This document shows positions 14,881-28,200 of a DNA stretch of 64,000 nt, in pieces. The stretch's first letter is position 1. Each line of letters starts with the position of its first letter. This DNA comes from Strigops habroptila (lineage: Eukaryota > Chordata > Aves > Psittaciformes > Psittacidae). The DNA is taken from contig NC_044278.2 in NCBI RefSeq assembly GCF_004027225.2, positions 101,238,743-101,302,742 on the forward strand. The letters run 5' to 3'. The notes beneath the pieces are model-generated. The model was not told the DNA's origin. It saw only the letters and a program-made list of their open reading frames with translations, and searched no databases. A program made the position numbers and the translations under genes.

Positions 14881-16113
14881 AATGTACAATACAAGCTGGG
14901 TGTGTGACCTCCTCCTACGGACTAGTCAATGCACCCATGCCCCTGGTGCCCCACTCCACTGCCTGTAGGGCCTATTGTGTGCCCAGCTACAGGTTCCTAC
15001 TGCCACCTGAGGTCCCCTGGGGTATCTCAGGTGTTTGTTTGGGATGGTAGGTGCAAGAACAGACCTGAGTCAAGCCCCCATCAATGCAGGCAGGAAACAA
15101 GGAACAGTTCAGCTTTCCCCAAAGTGGCAAGAACTATTTTATTTGTTAAAAAAAATAGATTCACTACCTTTTACTTAACATTTATTTTACTATATACTGT
15201 CATCAGTATGCAATTCCATCATCCGAACCTAAGCCTTTCTCTTGCTTACAGGAGCGCTTTCAGCTGCCTTAGATTACCACATGTGCAGATAATTTCCTTA
15301 TAATCCTTAATGATGATGGCTTGTTTAGTGTTCGATTGAACCACACGCAGGATCGTCTCCCTTACCAGATGTCTCAGCAAAAAATAGAAGTTATAAGTAG
15401 ACAAACTTTGATGAGCTTCCAAAAAATCAAGTTAACTTGGTGCAGCTGATGAACAAACCTACTTCCTAAATTCCTACAGTCTTTATAGGGAGCTTGCTTC
15501 TTAGAAGCCAGCCTGGTAGACATTCTCTCTAAATGCTCATTCACTGAAGTCTTTGCAGGATCAGGCCTGGGATTCATGTTTCACCTGGAAGAAACCTGAC
15601 TACTGACAAAGGAAAGGTTACTGGGAAAAGAGCTGGAAATGGGGTGCAAGAGTGATCACAGGTTAGGCAGTACTTGCAATGACACTAGCCTCAAACTGTC
15701 TGGAACTGTTTTTTACAAGAAATCGTCAAATATCCAGTTTTTGCTAAAATTCAGGTTGTAATAAAACCATATGAATTACTACAGCCAGGAAGTGGAGGAG
15801 AAAAGAGATTTCAGTATAGTAATGCGTTGGTTTATACAACAAAATAACCACATGTCATTATATTTACTGGGAAAATTGATGGGAGAGAATGATACCATCA
15901 TGACCAAACACTGAAATACATGTCTGAGGCAGCTTACCTGGCAGGGACATTATCCCCTGCCTCTGAAACATCCACAGACACTGCCCTGTCCTCCAGGTCC
16001 AGTGAGCAACCCTGAGGCAGCTCTGTAGGGGTAGATGGGCACCCTGGTGCAGGAAGAGACAGGGCTGAGGACTGCCATGAGAGCACTCCATTAGCAGGCA
16101 GCAATGGAACTTG

Positions 16114-16280
16114 TAGAATCAATCATAGAAGCATAGAATGGTTTGGATTGGAAAGGACCTTGAAGATCATCTAGTTCCAACTCCTGCAGGGAGACCTTAG
16201 AACAGCCTTCTCTTCTCCAGGCTGAAGAAGCCCAGCTCTCTCAGTCTCTCTTCATAGGGAGGTGCTCCAGCCCTCTGTAA
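16114..16280 (-). mobile_element. CR1 3' fragment with internal deletion
   Basis: The first 80 bp (to about 16190) are the CR1 3' terminus, with 'ggattggaaaggacc' and 'catctagttccaactcctgc'. From about 16200 the sequence jumps to the FSLEKRR-encoding segment 'cagccttctcttctccaggc', followed by 'tcagtctctcttcataggga'. About 250-350 bp present in the copy at 21.7 kb are missing between the two blocks. Confidence 0.9.
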
Positions 16281-17092
16281 CAACAGATGTTCACACATTT
16301 CTCAGTTCATCATAAAGAAACTCTTTCCCCTCTTCTGAAACTGCAGATCTGAAGGAAATGAGTGGAAACTTGCTTTACAAAATGGTGGACAGTAGAAAAC
16401 TATTGTAGCGATAATAAAGTTTTTACTTTTAATTCGTTCTGTGCTTTGTAAACTGAAATTCAAAAAGTGTCACAATTTGTAACAGCATTCTGAATTCTGA
16501 TTTATGTTGCAGAGCATGTAATCGGATCTCCTACATGTAAAGCATGTAATCAATCAGATCAGTGACTACACGTGCTGAGGAACATACCTGATTCCAGCTG
16601 GACACAGCAGCTTATTTCTTCAAAGCTGATGCTTCTTCAATGTCTTTGTGATGTAATGGCAAACTATTACATTTCTGCTTACATTTTTGGACAAGAAGAA
16701 TAATCCTTATCACAAATCTTTATCTGCAGATCTGGAAGTCCATATATCTTGCTAAAAACCAATATACCTGCTAGCTGAATTTTGGTATTAAACTATAATC
16801 CCTGCTTCAGAAGAGGTGGATTAAGTTCAGGGCAAGAGGTGGAAAAAATTACATCGTTTCTAAATGGCATGGTAAAAAAATATGTAACTCTGATCTTGGC
16901 ACTGAAGTGTCATCTCAGCTACTAGATTGATATATATATGTATACAAAAGTACACATGAAATCACTTCAAACTAATATCAAAGTAAGAGAGCAGAAAGCT
17001 AGTCCAATATTAAACTTCTTAGTGTCATGAAGTTAATCAAATAGTATAAAATCCCAGAAGCATCCACTATAAACTGTATTTGTCTGTTGCAA

Positions 17093-17144
17093 CAGTGCTT
17101 CAGTGGAAGTAATGGCTGCAGTGCTTCAGTGGAAGTAATGGCTG
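17093..17144. repeat. Perfect 26-bp tandem duplication
   Basis: Two identical 26-bp units, each beginning CAGTGCTTCAGTGGAAGTAA, are abutted at 17093-17118 and 17119-17144. The absence of any mismatch implies a recent duplication or ongoing homogenisation. It lies in non-coding sequence. Confidence 0.97.
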
Positions 17145-20100
17145 GCATGGCAGCATCAGGAGAGTGCCCCCTTTCCGCTAAAGCACCTGAAATCAATTTC
17201 TTCTCCTGTAGCCACCAAAGCCCTCACAGATTTGTGATTTTGAGGAATTAGAGAAGGCCACTTACTTACACTTCCATTCAGTCCCTGTGCACCACTCTTC
17301 ATTTCACAGCTCTTCAGTGTGATCATATGCAGAATGTTTCCACCTGAATAATTTGCAAGCTAAAAGCACTCAAGAAGGATATGACAACATTTATAAAGGT
17401 AGAGATGCAAAGATGTTTTTCACTAGGCCGTTGCAACATACTTTTGTGTTGAACCTTATTTCCATAGGAAAGTACATCCTCCACTGAATAGCAACTTCAA
17501 ATATGAATTAGTTTAGTGAAATATAAAATGTATTTTTATGCTTTATTTGGATCTCAAAATCTGAGTTACTATTGGCTTAAATCTCAAGAACATGGGGCAA
17601 ATAGCTGGCAAAACATGTATAATATAACTTCAGGTCAAGCAATCGGCATTCACAGGTACCAGGAAATGACAGTGGCATTAGAGGGGAACGTATTACTGCA
17701 GCCCGAATGATGAACTCACCATTACTGGGACAGTGAGCACCGACTGAGCTCTTTAATTTTAATTGAAAGAGTTTTAAATCCAAGGAGATAAACCCAACAG
17801 AATAGAAAATACCTACTGTTTAAGGGGACATTTTTTATTTTGACATTTGTAAAGAATACTAAAGGTCTGCTAAAGATGATTTCTGTGTAGACTTCATACT
17901 CTCCATGGGTAGTGAGTATTAATTAAAGCCTTATTAAACAAAACATCACTAGTTGTTATCAGCTATTATTTTGGAAAAGAACATCTTTTTTTCTGGTTTC
18001 AAGTGTGGTTTTTTAAATAAAGGGGGCATATTTTATGAAAAGAAAAATAACATATAATTGAGTTTCTGTTACCCAAGACATCCGTCAGCTGAAGTCACAC
18101 AGAAATGGCCTAATAGATCATTCAAGGATACAGCACATTCTTTCCAATCACCATTACAAGAGTTAGATAGCTGAATAAAAGGCATTTGATGAAGCTGTTT
18201 CCAGCTTTATCCACCAGCCTTTGAAAATCTGACAATACTGTTAATTTCTGTTTCCACATCTCAAGATCTTATTGAGATGTAATGTATTAGTTATTTATCC
18301 TTCAGAGTCAAAGGAAAATGGAAAAAACACTTCTTCCATTAGAAAGCAAGTTCCTTGTCCTTGAACTTACAAGGAAAAACCTGAAAGCACAATCCAAATT
18401 ACTTAAGAAGGAAATAGATTTTCAGTTGAATGATTTGGAATAAATTATTTTTGATCCAATATTATGACTTTTGGAAGCGAATTTATGTTGTAGAACAGCT
18501 GACACTGTCAATACCAGATTTATTTTTAGCTAATCCCATCATTCTTTGCAAACAGGAAAATCAGCTGAAATGAGTAAACCACAAGAAAACTTTCTCTTTC
18601 TCCCCTCCCAAAAAAAAGATGCAAAAGTGAGTCAAGTAAGCAGTGCTGTTACTGTAAAAGTTAACAGGGAGAAGAAAATGCTTGATGACTGAGGCAATTT
18701 AATATAATCCTATCTGTTGTATTTTACTTGTAGCTCATAGTCCACTCTGAAAAAGCCTTGTAACAATTTCTCTCTATCATGTCTGCACAGATTGGTATTA
18801 AAACCAAATGGAATAAAACCACAGAGAAAGCTTGCAAAAAAATCCAGTTCTAAAATAATATTCTGTATGATCACTTTGAAAAACAACAATATCGATAATT
18901 TAATATCCTGTGTAATTTAACATTTTTCCAGCCATGTACAAACATATAATGATGAGCAGTGATTATTATAATGGTATAGTTCATATGAAAGTGGAGAAAT
19001 AAAGATTCTAGCCCATGAAATACAGATGTGGTGCTACATCTACACCTTTCATTGACAAACCTGTAAAAATGGAACTGAAAAAAATGCACATTTCCTGTGC
19101 AACCCTTTCAGACTGTCTCAATTTCCGTAATTCCTCATTGTTTCTCTGTAAGACCAATTTTTCAATGCAAGAAAAGTTTTCAGTGGCAAGACTAAACCTC
19201 AAAATAACCTCGACTCTTGGAAAAAACAGCTTTGCCTATTGATCTGATCTAGGGAATGATAACCCTCTTAATGAGACACACATTTTTCTTTTTAAATTAC
19301 TTATGAATGATTGTGGAATATTGACTCCTTTAAGAAGAAGAGCATGTTAATGAGGCTACTCAACAGAGAAAGTGAACCTGCAAAAACTCCACTTATTATA
19401 ACTCATACTTCTTGGCTACTTTGCTGTGAAATTTTGGTTTTCCAGAATTAAAATAGTGATTTAAGCAGTTGCATTTGTATGTGCAGATAATGGGTTGCAT
19501 GTTTAGGTCTGTTCAAGGGATGCTCTCAGCTGTGGGATCCAGGAGCACCTTTCAGGCCCAGGTGCCCTTTGCAGTTGCATCCTGGCTCCATCCTGGCTGG
19601 AGCGAGTCCTGTTGCCTGTCAACAAGTCCTGGCCAAAGGCACCACAGCACCTCACCACAAGTCCCTGACTTTGATGATGGGAGATCCAGACCTCAGAGCA
19701 CTCTTCTTAAAACTTGTTGCCTGGTACCACTCTGTGTATCTGCTGAACTAATAATGGCAATCTTAAAACACAGCTTCCATTCTTTGCCACTACTAACTGG
19801 AGTCATTTTTTGGAACACGAAGGTGCCACTGCAGGACATGGGACAGAGAAGAGAAAGCTGGGATGGATGGTGAAGCACAAATTGCACACACACCTGCATG
19901 AACTGAAAATTTCTCTGAACATGCTATTGTTTCCAGCTCCCAAAGATAGGATCCACCCAGGGAAAGAAAGGAATTTTTTTCCTTTGAAAGTTTATGATCC
20001 TATTGCTCTCAAGGAACTGCTGCTGTATTTGTACCATGCAAGATACACATACATCATTTTTTTATCTAAACTTGCGCACCACAGTGGCATCTCTGAAAAA

Positions 20101-20590
20101 GGCAGAGTCTGAAGAGCAAGCAAAAATACCAATTATAGGTTGCATATAAAAGTGTTTAGATATTTCTTAACAGATTGAGGACAATAAATCACACGCCCCA
20201 CACACAGCTCTGTCCCTCTAGGCAGGATCCCAATGCCAAAGTGTGTGATGAAGTACATCTTTAGATTTTCAGAAGTGTTGAGAAGCCACAGATTTAATGA
20301 AGTCAGAGGTATGTAACAGCTTTGAAGATTAAGCTACTAGAATTAAAGTGCTTTCATGGAGATTTAACAACTTAATTTCATGAACCCAAGGGCAAACACT
20401 ATCCCATTATCACGCAGAGACAAGCCCGAACAGCAAGATGCTGAAGGTATTGCTCATCCCCTGAGTTAGGTGGATGGGGTGGACTGTGCAGGATCCCTGC
20501 CTGCTGCAGGCATGGGGCTGTCTGCATGCAAGTGTACAGCTGTGGGAAGCAAGGGGTCAACCTGGGCACTTGTCCGGGAGAGGAGACAGT

Positions 20591-20696
20591 AGAATAGAAT
20601 CATAGAATCATAGAATAGTTAGGGTTGGAAAGGACCTTAGGGTCATCTAGTTCCAGCCCCCCTGCCATGGGCAGGGACACCTCGCACTAAACCATG
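20591..20696 (-). mobile_element. CR1 3' terminal fragment, 106 bp
   Basis: The octamer repeat (agaatcatagaatcatagaa) is followed by the antisense CR1 3' UTR, with 'ttggaaaggaccttagg' and 'ccatgggcagggacacctcg'. It stops abruptly after 'aaaccatg'. This is a typical dead-on-arrival 5' truncation. Confidence 0.92.
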
Positions 20697-21742
20697 ACAC
20701 CCAATGACAGCTCATCATCCTCGAAGAAGAGGGATGCTCAAGATGCCGGTGACAGCCCTGCAGCCCTGAGCAGGTTGCAGCCGAGGTGCTCTGTTTCCCT
20801 CTACTGGTAAAATTTCAAGTGATCTTTTAAAATGTGTGTTTTCTGCTGGAGGTGTCCCAGGGCCACCGTGTGCTGCTTTGCTTGGGAGCCTTACTTTGGA
20901 ACTCCCCCCTAAATCCCCCCTCAGCTGAGTCCTCCTTTGCTGAGCTCTGTCATATAACCATGCTTGCTTAATGCTGTTGACTTCAGCAGGGTTGGGCAGG
21001 AATTTAAATTGTTAAGAAATATTTCTAGGTGATTTATGGGCATTTGGAAAGGCTTCATTGATTTCTCAGCGTGAAAGCAATACCACAACACTGAAGCTAT
21101 TCTAAGCAATTTAACAAGTCTTCTAATGAATTGCTGCTATTTGGTTGCATTCAAAAACCAGAACAGAGATTCTGTTGTTGGAAAGTCTCAAGATTATGAG
21201 CTGGTAAGAAGATGCAGTAATTGTACACATTGCACTGAGTGCACTATCCAGGTATTTTAATTGCTCAGCTAGACCACATGGCCCACAGCCAGGTCCAGTA
21301 AGACTTCATGCATGATCCTCTGATTTCAGTTGCCAGAGAAAACATCAGTGCTCACATCCATTAGTGGTCTCTAGAAGTATGCAAAATTAATCTGAGAAGG
21401 AGCTTTCTGAGCTTTCACAGCATCTGAAAGAGACATGGGTTTCCTGGCTCACAAACTTCTGCCCTCTTGGAGCCTCTCAGATTTTTTCTCCCTCCAAGAT
21501 GCCAGAGGTTTCCCATGTTCTATCTAAGCAAGCGGAATTTTGATCTGTGGCAGCAGTGGCAGGGCTGATGTTTTAAATTCAGAATACATTTGAGGTTTTT
21601 TCCACATGTAATAAGAACAAACGGAGAATTTTAACTCCAGGAGAACTAGGTTAAGGTTATATTTACTCAGATGCAGAAGTGCCAGTGCTGTTCTTGAAAC
21701 ATCCAACTGTTCATGCTCAGGTACTTCAATTTAGTATGGCTG

Positions 21743-22295
21743 ATAGAATCATAGAATCATAGAATGGTTTGGGTTGGAAAGGACCTTAAGATCATCTAGT
21801 TCCAACCCCCCCTGCCATGGGCAGGGACACCTCACACTAGACCATGTTGCCCAAGGCTCTGTCCAACCTGGCCTTGAACAGTGCCAGGGATGGAGCATTT
21901 ACCACTTCTTTGGGCAACCTGTTCCAGTGCCTCACCACCCTCACCATAAAGAACTTCTTTCCTTATATCTAACCTGAACTTCCCCTGTTTAAGTTTAAAC
22001 CCATCACCCTTTGTCCTATCACTACAGTCCCTGATGAAGAGTCCCTCCCCAGCATCCTTGTAGACACCCTTCAGATACTGGAAGGCTGCTCTGAGGTCTC
22101 CATGCAGCCTTCTCTTCTCCAGGCTGAACAGCCCCAACTTTCTCAGCCTGTCTTCATATGGGAGGTGCTCCAGCCCCCTTATCATCCTTGTGGCCCTCCT
22201 CTGGACTTGCTCCAACAGATCCATGTCCTTCCTATGTTGAGGACACCAGAACTGTACACAATACTCCAAGTGGGGTCTCATGAGAGCAGAGTAGA
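21743..22295 (-). mobile_element. Young-looking CR1 LINE 3' end, 553 bp
   Basis: This is a well-preserved minus-strand CR1 with three copies of the terminal octamer repeat. A 149-codon open frame at 21832-22281 encodes the end of the reverse-transcriptase [23 protein letters not shown], then [35 protein letters not shown] and [11 protein letters not shown] frameshift near 21950 disrupts the last 50 or so codons compared with sister copies at 14.6 and 35.0 kb. It lacks the catalytic domain and cannot move. Confidence 0.95.
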
Positions 22296-25200
22296 TTAAT
22301 CAAGCAATTGAACATGTCTTGGCACAAAGTCCACTGTAACCAACTCCGGAAGAGCCTTTGGCAAACTGCAATGCACTTCAAGTACAACTGTAGCTAATGC
22401 CATACAACCTGGTGGGTTCTACAATGAGTAGAAATTGAAATGAAATTACAGTTAAAGAAAATTATGGGACAAGGAGAGGAAATTGTGTGCTCTGGTGGCA
22501 AATTAGTCCGCAAATGCCTAAGTACCCAATTACAGCTTTCATGATCATTTATGAGCATGTTTCTGTTACAGCAGCAGTTGGAGTTTTTCAGAGATACCTT
22601 TATACCTTTTGTGTGCATGCTGAAATGTTAAAAATCTATCACTGATTTTAGGTTTTGCTGATCAGAGTCTTTCTGGTTTAAAATCAATTTGTAGTTACTT
22701 TAGTTTTTCTTTTTAATTTAGTTGGAATCTATGTTCTAGGAATGAAAATTACCAGCCCAGATGAAACAGCAGTTTAATCAAAAAAGGAAGAAGAAAACTG
22801 TTCCAGGACCTCATCATTCTGATGGTAAGAGCTCAGATTTCTGGCCCTCCTCATAGTCAGTTTTGATCTGTTTGGTGATGTCTTGTGTTTATCATCTTTA
22901 AACCCAATAGTTCTGTACTGCTGGAGTTAGATGCAGATGAATTTTGTCTTTCATTGCCCTTAACACCCCACTTTTTGAATGCACGTTTACACTATAAATG
23001 TAGCCAGGAAAGCATACACTTGGTTGGAGCACTAAATCCAGTCTGTGTTGGAAAGCGGTTAATACTGTATATTAGCCCTGCAAATTCAGTAAATGGTGGA
23101 GGAGAAACTTGGTGGAAAATAGCTGCTTAATTCAGCCTAATCTCTGCTGCTGAAGATAATGGGATTCCAGTAACATTACTCAGATTAGCTGGAAGATCAT
23201 GAGTGCCTGCAATAACCAGGGGCATAATTTAGCTTTTTTCTGCACTGTTGTTAATGTGCAAGAAAGCATGAGATCAGATGGATGAGCTGATTTCTGTTTG
23301 ATTTGCAGGATAAGCCATTAGAACAAAAAACAATCATTTCATAGTAAACTGAGCACAATTAACAGGCAATAGGGGACAATAGACATTTTTCCAGATATAC
23401 TTCTGAAAGCAGAAAAGGAGCACAGTGGTAAAATCACACGATTTAGAAATTCTTTAGGGAGCACAGTGTGAGAAAGAATGGATCTTTTTGTTAACCCTCT
23501 GTAAATGATGTGAAAGCGGGCAATTTCAAATCTCATTGACATTCGGAAATGAGAAAGCTGAGTGATGCTGGATCATACATCTCATTATTCCCAATTTCTT
23601 AATATTCTATAATATATTTGATTGGCTGGAAACCTCAATCTTTGTACTTTTACCCCACCATGATCTTAATGAACATGAATGCTTTAAGCATGGAAGCAGG
23701 ACTGGTCTCTTTTTGCCTGATTCTGTTCCACTTAGGGGTCAAACATTCACACAGTGTGATCACTTTTCCATTACATATGTGAGTGAAGTGTCCAGAGCTG
23801 AAATTCCCGATGAGAAGTGAAAGACAGCAATGATACGAATACATATACAATAGGTTAAAACTTCTCCTTTTTCTCCATCTTTTTTTTCTTTATTGCTTCT
23901 GGAGTTTGCTGCACAGAAATTTAATGCAGGTTTCTATTAGATCAGCAAAAAGTTCAGTTTGAAATTAGAGTTTGTCACAGGTCAGGAAGACTTACTGGGT
24001 GGATATGCTGAGAATCATGTGGTCTTGCTCTCAGTTTTGCACTGATTTGCTATGTATCTGAGAATAAGACTTGTGTCTCTATTTCTATGTCTGGGGAAAG
24101 GCAGGATTACCTATCCTTGTCTGTAAAGTGTTTGGTGGCAGTAGGGAGAAAGCAGTTAATAGAAGCTGATATTTTCCATTTGTCAGTAACAGTAGAATCA
24201 TAAAATGAACCCAATGAAGGAAAGTTGTGCCCAAACCTTGCACAGGGATGGCAGGATCAGCAGTACCAGACAGGCACTAAACAACTACAACTTGCCTTTT
24301 GTACCACGCGGGTTTGTTGGGTAAGTGCTCAGTGCTGCTGCCAGGGTACTAGCGATGGACTTAAGTTCAGGATAGGTGGCAGATGTACTCCAGTCAATAT
24401 ATCCTCTTGTTTGATGAGTCAATCTTTGATCATTTCAGTATATTACAGGATCTAATTATTTTTGCACCCCGTAGTCATAGTTTCATGTAGCCCGTGATTC
24501 CCTGTTTTACCAATGAAAACATCACTCAAGACAGCAGAAAACTTGCTGAATTCCACATGTGTAATTTCTGTTTCTTTTCTCTTACTCACAAGACAAGAAT
24601 CCTATCAAAAAAGGTCTGGGTTAATTTGACAGTTAGATTGTCCTTGACAAATGCATTTTATCCGTTACTCATTTTCATGCTTACAAACCGTTTATTTGTT
24701 CAGATTTTTTTTTCCCAGAAAACGAATGGTTTTGTTTCCCTAATTTGGATGGATATTCTGTCTTTTACAATTTCCAGTGATTTGGGAAAGACGGCTCAAA
24801 TTTCATTACTAGGAATGTGAGGCCTTTGGGGGAAATCATCCATTTTCTCTGGTGACTTTTACAGATGTTTGTACAGTGGGTCCTCGGTGCAAAAAGGACC
24901 TCAGTGTGGCTGGCATGATAGTGGGTGGCAAAGCCGTACTTCCTTTCCAGGGGCTTCCCAATACTCTGCTTGGGAACAGAGCAGCCTTACAGCCATCCCT
25001 CACTGGGGTATATAAACACATAAAATGCTGCAATCTCCATCTTGGCAGGATCTACGAGGAAGATATTTTCTGTGTTAATTTTTCATAAGGGAAGGCTTAA
25101 GGAAACAGCAATCTCCAGCTCTGTTAGCTCTTGTGTGGGTGAGTCTGCAGCAGTTTGTGTTAACATGTCCCTCCTGGAGAGTTTTCACTACATAGGAGCA

Positions 25201-28200
25201 TCCTGATAATCCTTTGCAGGTGTACCTAAGAGAGGACGGTTTCTTTGCATATGCAGGAAGATTTTGTTTATACTGAATATTAAAAACCACACTCTTACAT
25301 GTTTATCATTGTAAACTCAGCTTTGGGTGAGAAAAAAACCCCACAAAATAAAAATGTTAGGATCTGGAGAAAATATTGTCACTTTTTTTTCAGACCACAG
25401 GAGTTTGTCACCATGGAGACCCTCCTGTTTTCTTCAAGAATGACTCAAATCTTCCAGATGGAGCATATGTGATAGAAGCAAAACATTATAACCAGGAATT
25501 CACATTAAACATTTCACAAAGAGGTTTTTGAGCACCAACCAACGTTCACAGACTGTTCATGCAGCAAAAATATGCTTCCACGTTTGTCCTTAAGCTTCTT
25601 TCTTTCTAATGTGAAACAATTGAAGGTTTTATTTCCAAAGCTAGCTGGATTTTAAGCAACTTGTTATACAGGAGGCTGAAGGCTGGAGGACTTCACTATT
25701 ATGTTGTGGTTTTATACCATAAAGTACTCTAAGAGCTAAAGTACCTAGGTTTTAAGGACATAATGAAGCTAAAACTTGAAAAGCTTGTTTTCATTATTAC
25801 TTACATAAGTACAGATTTTAACTGAAGACAACCAAATTGTACATGAGATGGAGCCAAGAGCAGGGCAAGATGGTTTGTCAGCAAGCCCCCAGCTGCACCC
25901 GCAGCGGCTGCAGGCACCAAGGACGGGAAAGCTCAGAAGCACCGGCACCTCTGGAGTCACGTCCTGACAGCCAACAGCAAACTGTGACTACAGGAGCCCC
26001 TATGGGAAAGAAGCAAGCCATGGCATACTGCTACCGTTGTACCTCATATGGCATATCAGACTGCCCTGCTCCACTGTAGTCACTGCTTAGGCTGTGTAAA
26101 TGTATTTTTAACTGAGCGTGGAAAGTACTGCAGTGACTGCCAAGGAGACCAAACCAAATTAGACTGAAAACGCATGGCAGGCTTTCTCCCAAGCCTGCTT
26201 TTCTGCTGTGCCACCCACCTGGCTTTCTGGTCTGTGACAGAGGTAGATCTGAGCTCTCCCCTTCGTTATTCCCCCACCAGTATTGCTGCAATGCCAGCCT
26301 GGGGCTTACCTTTGTTACTGCCAGTGGTACCAGAGGGCAACGACGTGAGTGCAGGGGAAGGTTGCACAATTCAGGGCAGAAAAGAGCCTGCTGTGCCTCC
26401 CAGGTCCATTACTCCTGAGAGGGAGGAACATCCTTCCTGTCAAACACCATTGTGTGTTGGTGGAGAGGGAGAGAAAATGCAGCCCTGCAAGGTGTTAATT
26501 AGAGCAGCAGTGCACCTCTAAGAGATGTAAATCTGTTTTTAGATGGCCCAGTAATGAATCAAAACTCCTGCAGCCATATGACACAAGGTGTAGAAGCAGT
26601 GACCACCCACCCTTGTGAGCGTACACACTTCACACAAGATGGGGTTTGCTGTCAGCCATTGTAATTGCACACGAGAAAAGGCATTGCTTGTCCTTCCAAA
26701 ATATGTCAGAAGATCGGATGAAGCATGAAGTCAGAGTAAATACCCGATGGGCTCAGGCTAATCTAATAGAAGAGAAATTAGGTATTTGCTCTTAATCAGG
26801 ATCAGATTTGTCCTGCTGGACCATGTGGTACTAATCTGTGTGGAGCTACGTTTGGCAAGGATGGCAGAGAGCGCTGCTGTCGCAGGCCCAGGAGAAGCTT
26901 GGGCAAGTCCAATGTGCGTGGAGCTACACAGCCTCATGGAGAACAGGAAAGTGTAGGAAGTGTAGGGCACCATTCAAGTGGCGCAGGCTTTTCTGCAATC
27001 CCTTTACCCTAGGAATATCCAAGACACAGCCTAGGTGCTCAGATGGGGCACTGCTTGTGTTTTTTCCTTCCCCAGTTATCCTGTTAATAAGTAATGCAAA
27101 GGAAAGGTCCAAGCTATTTCCATTATCTGTGAAAAAAACTATTTAGAAACTAAATGACTTCACCTGAACAGTGTTGCAAATACTCTGTGAGGACAATGTA
27201 GGCAATGAGCTGAAAACTTAGCAACATTTGTACATGGATCTTGGAAAAATATGAACTAAAAAATCACTGTGGTTGAGTTGCATTGTGAAATTCATGGGAC
27301 TAAAGCAATGCTTTCTGTAGTTTCAAGAGGTCACCTTTCTGATAGTCAGTAGCCAAGTTATGCTGTGCATGGTGAGTGATCCCACTTACACCTCTTTCAT
27401 GAGTCCAAGATTTTTTGTATTCTCCTCGCTGGCTTGAAATACCTGAATAAAAAAATTATCAACATAATAGTTCTATTTGGCATGCAGTGAACAAGTTTAA
27501 GAGAGAATATAATGCTTCTTTTATTGGAGCTAAACCTTCTTACAATTTGTATAAGTTTATTTGCACTGATGGAAACATTTGGTCTGCCGCAGCCAGTGCT
27601 CTGCACTTTCAGGCACCAGAAATATGCTGTCTATATTGATATCATCTTCAGGAGTACTTTGAAAAGGTTTGCAGGAGCCAGGTTCCAGTGACTTAACCTA
27701 CTTGTTCTTACTACCTCTCCCAAAAAACTATTACAGAACCTCTCTCCTCTATGAGCTGGAAGCTGCCCTCTGATTTCCAGCCAGGACTCATCTGCAGCCG
27801 ATTTCCCACTTAGAAGAGCTCTTCTATCTCTTGTGTATTTACACTCTGTACTTGTTCCACTTCAGATGTTCCCTGAAGTTGATCTATGGGAGTCGTACAC
27901 TGTATTCCATATAATTTCTCTGCACAGGCTTATAAAAGGGTGTTAGTTTGGGGGGCTACACCTAGGTAATCTTTAGTCTTAACCCTGTACTGATTGCAAG
28001 CTGCCCCCTTTGCTCTAAGAGCTTTTTGCTATGTTTTTCTTATTTTGCTGTTCAGTTTCTAACTCAGTTGGATATTTGGCAATGCTTACTTTTTCCCAGT
28101 ACTTCTTAACCAACAGGAAATGGCCTGCTTTGTTGCTTATGTCTTCCTTTCACTCTCAGTAGGCTCTTTCCGTGTTGATATTTGTTCATCCAGTTGACCA

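Larger units (their letters stand above)
14881..20590. other. Intergenic, A/T-rich, mostly featureless
   Basis: Apart from the CR1 fragment at 16.1 kb and the 26-bp tandem duplication at 17.1 kb, I see nothing. The part from 17400 to 19300 is A/T-rich and free of recognisable repeats. It could hold conserved non-coding elements, but this cannot be judged without alignment. Confidence 0.55.

Noticed and set aside
21832-22281. 149-codon minus-strand frame as a host gene
   Set aside because: Its translation is the C-terminal part of the CR1 reverse-transcriptase ORF and it lies wholly inside a truncated CR1 element.
25837-26079. 80-codon frame with Cys residues (RCTSYGISDC) as a possible zinc-knuckle retroelement remnant
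   Set aside because: The Cys/His spacing does not fit a CCHC knuckle and no neighbouring gag or pol sequence is present.
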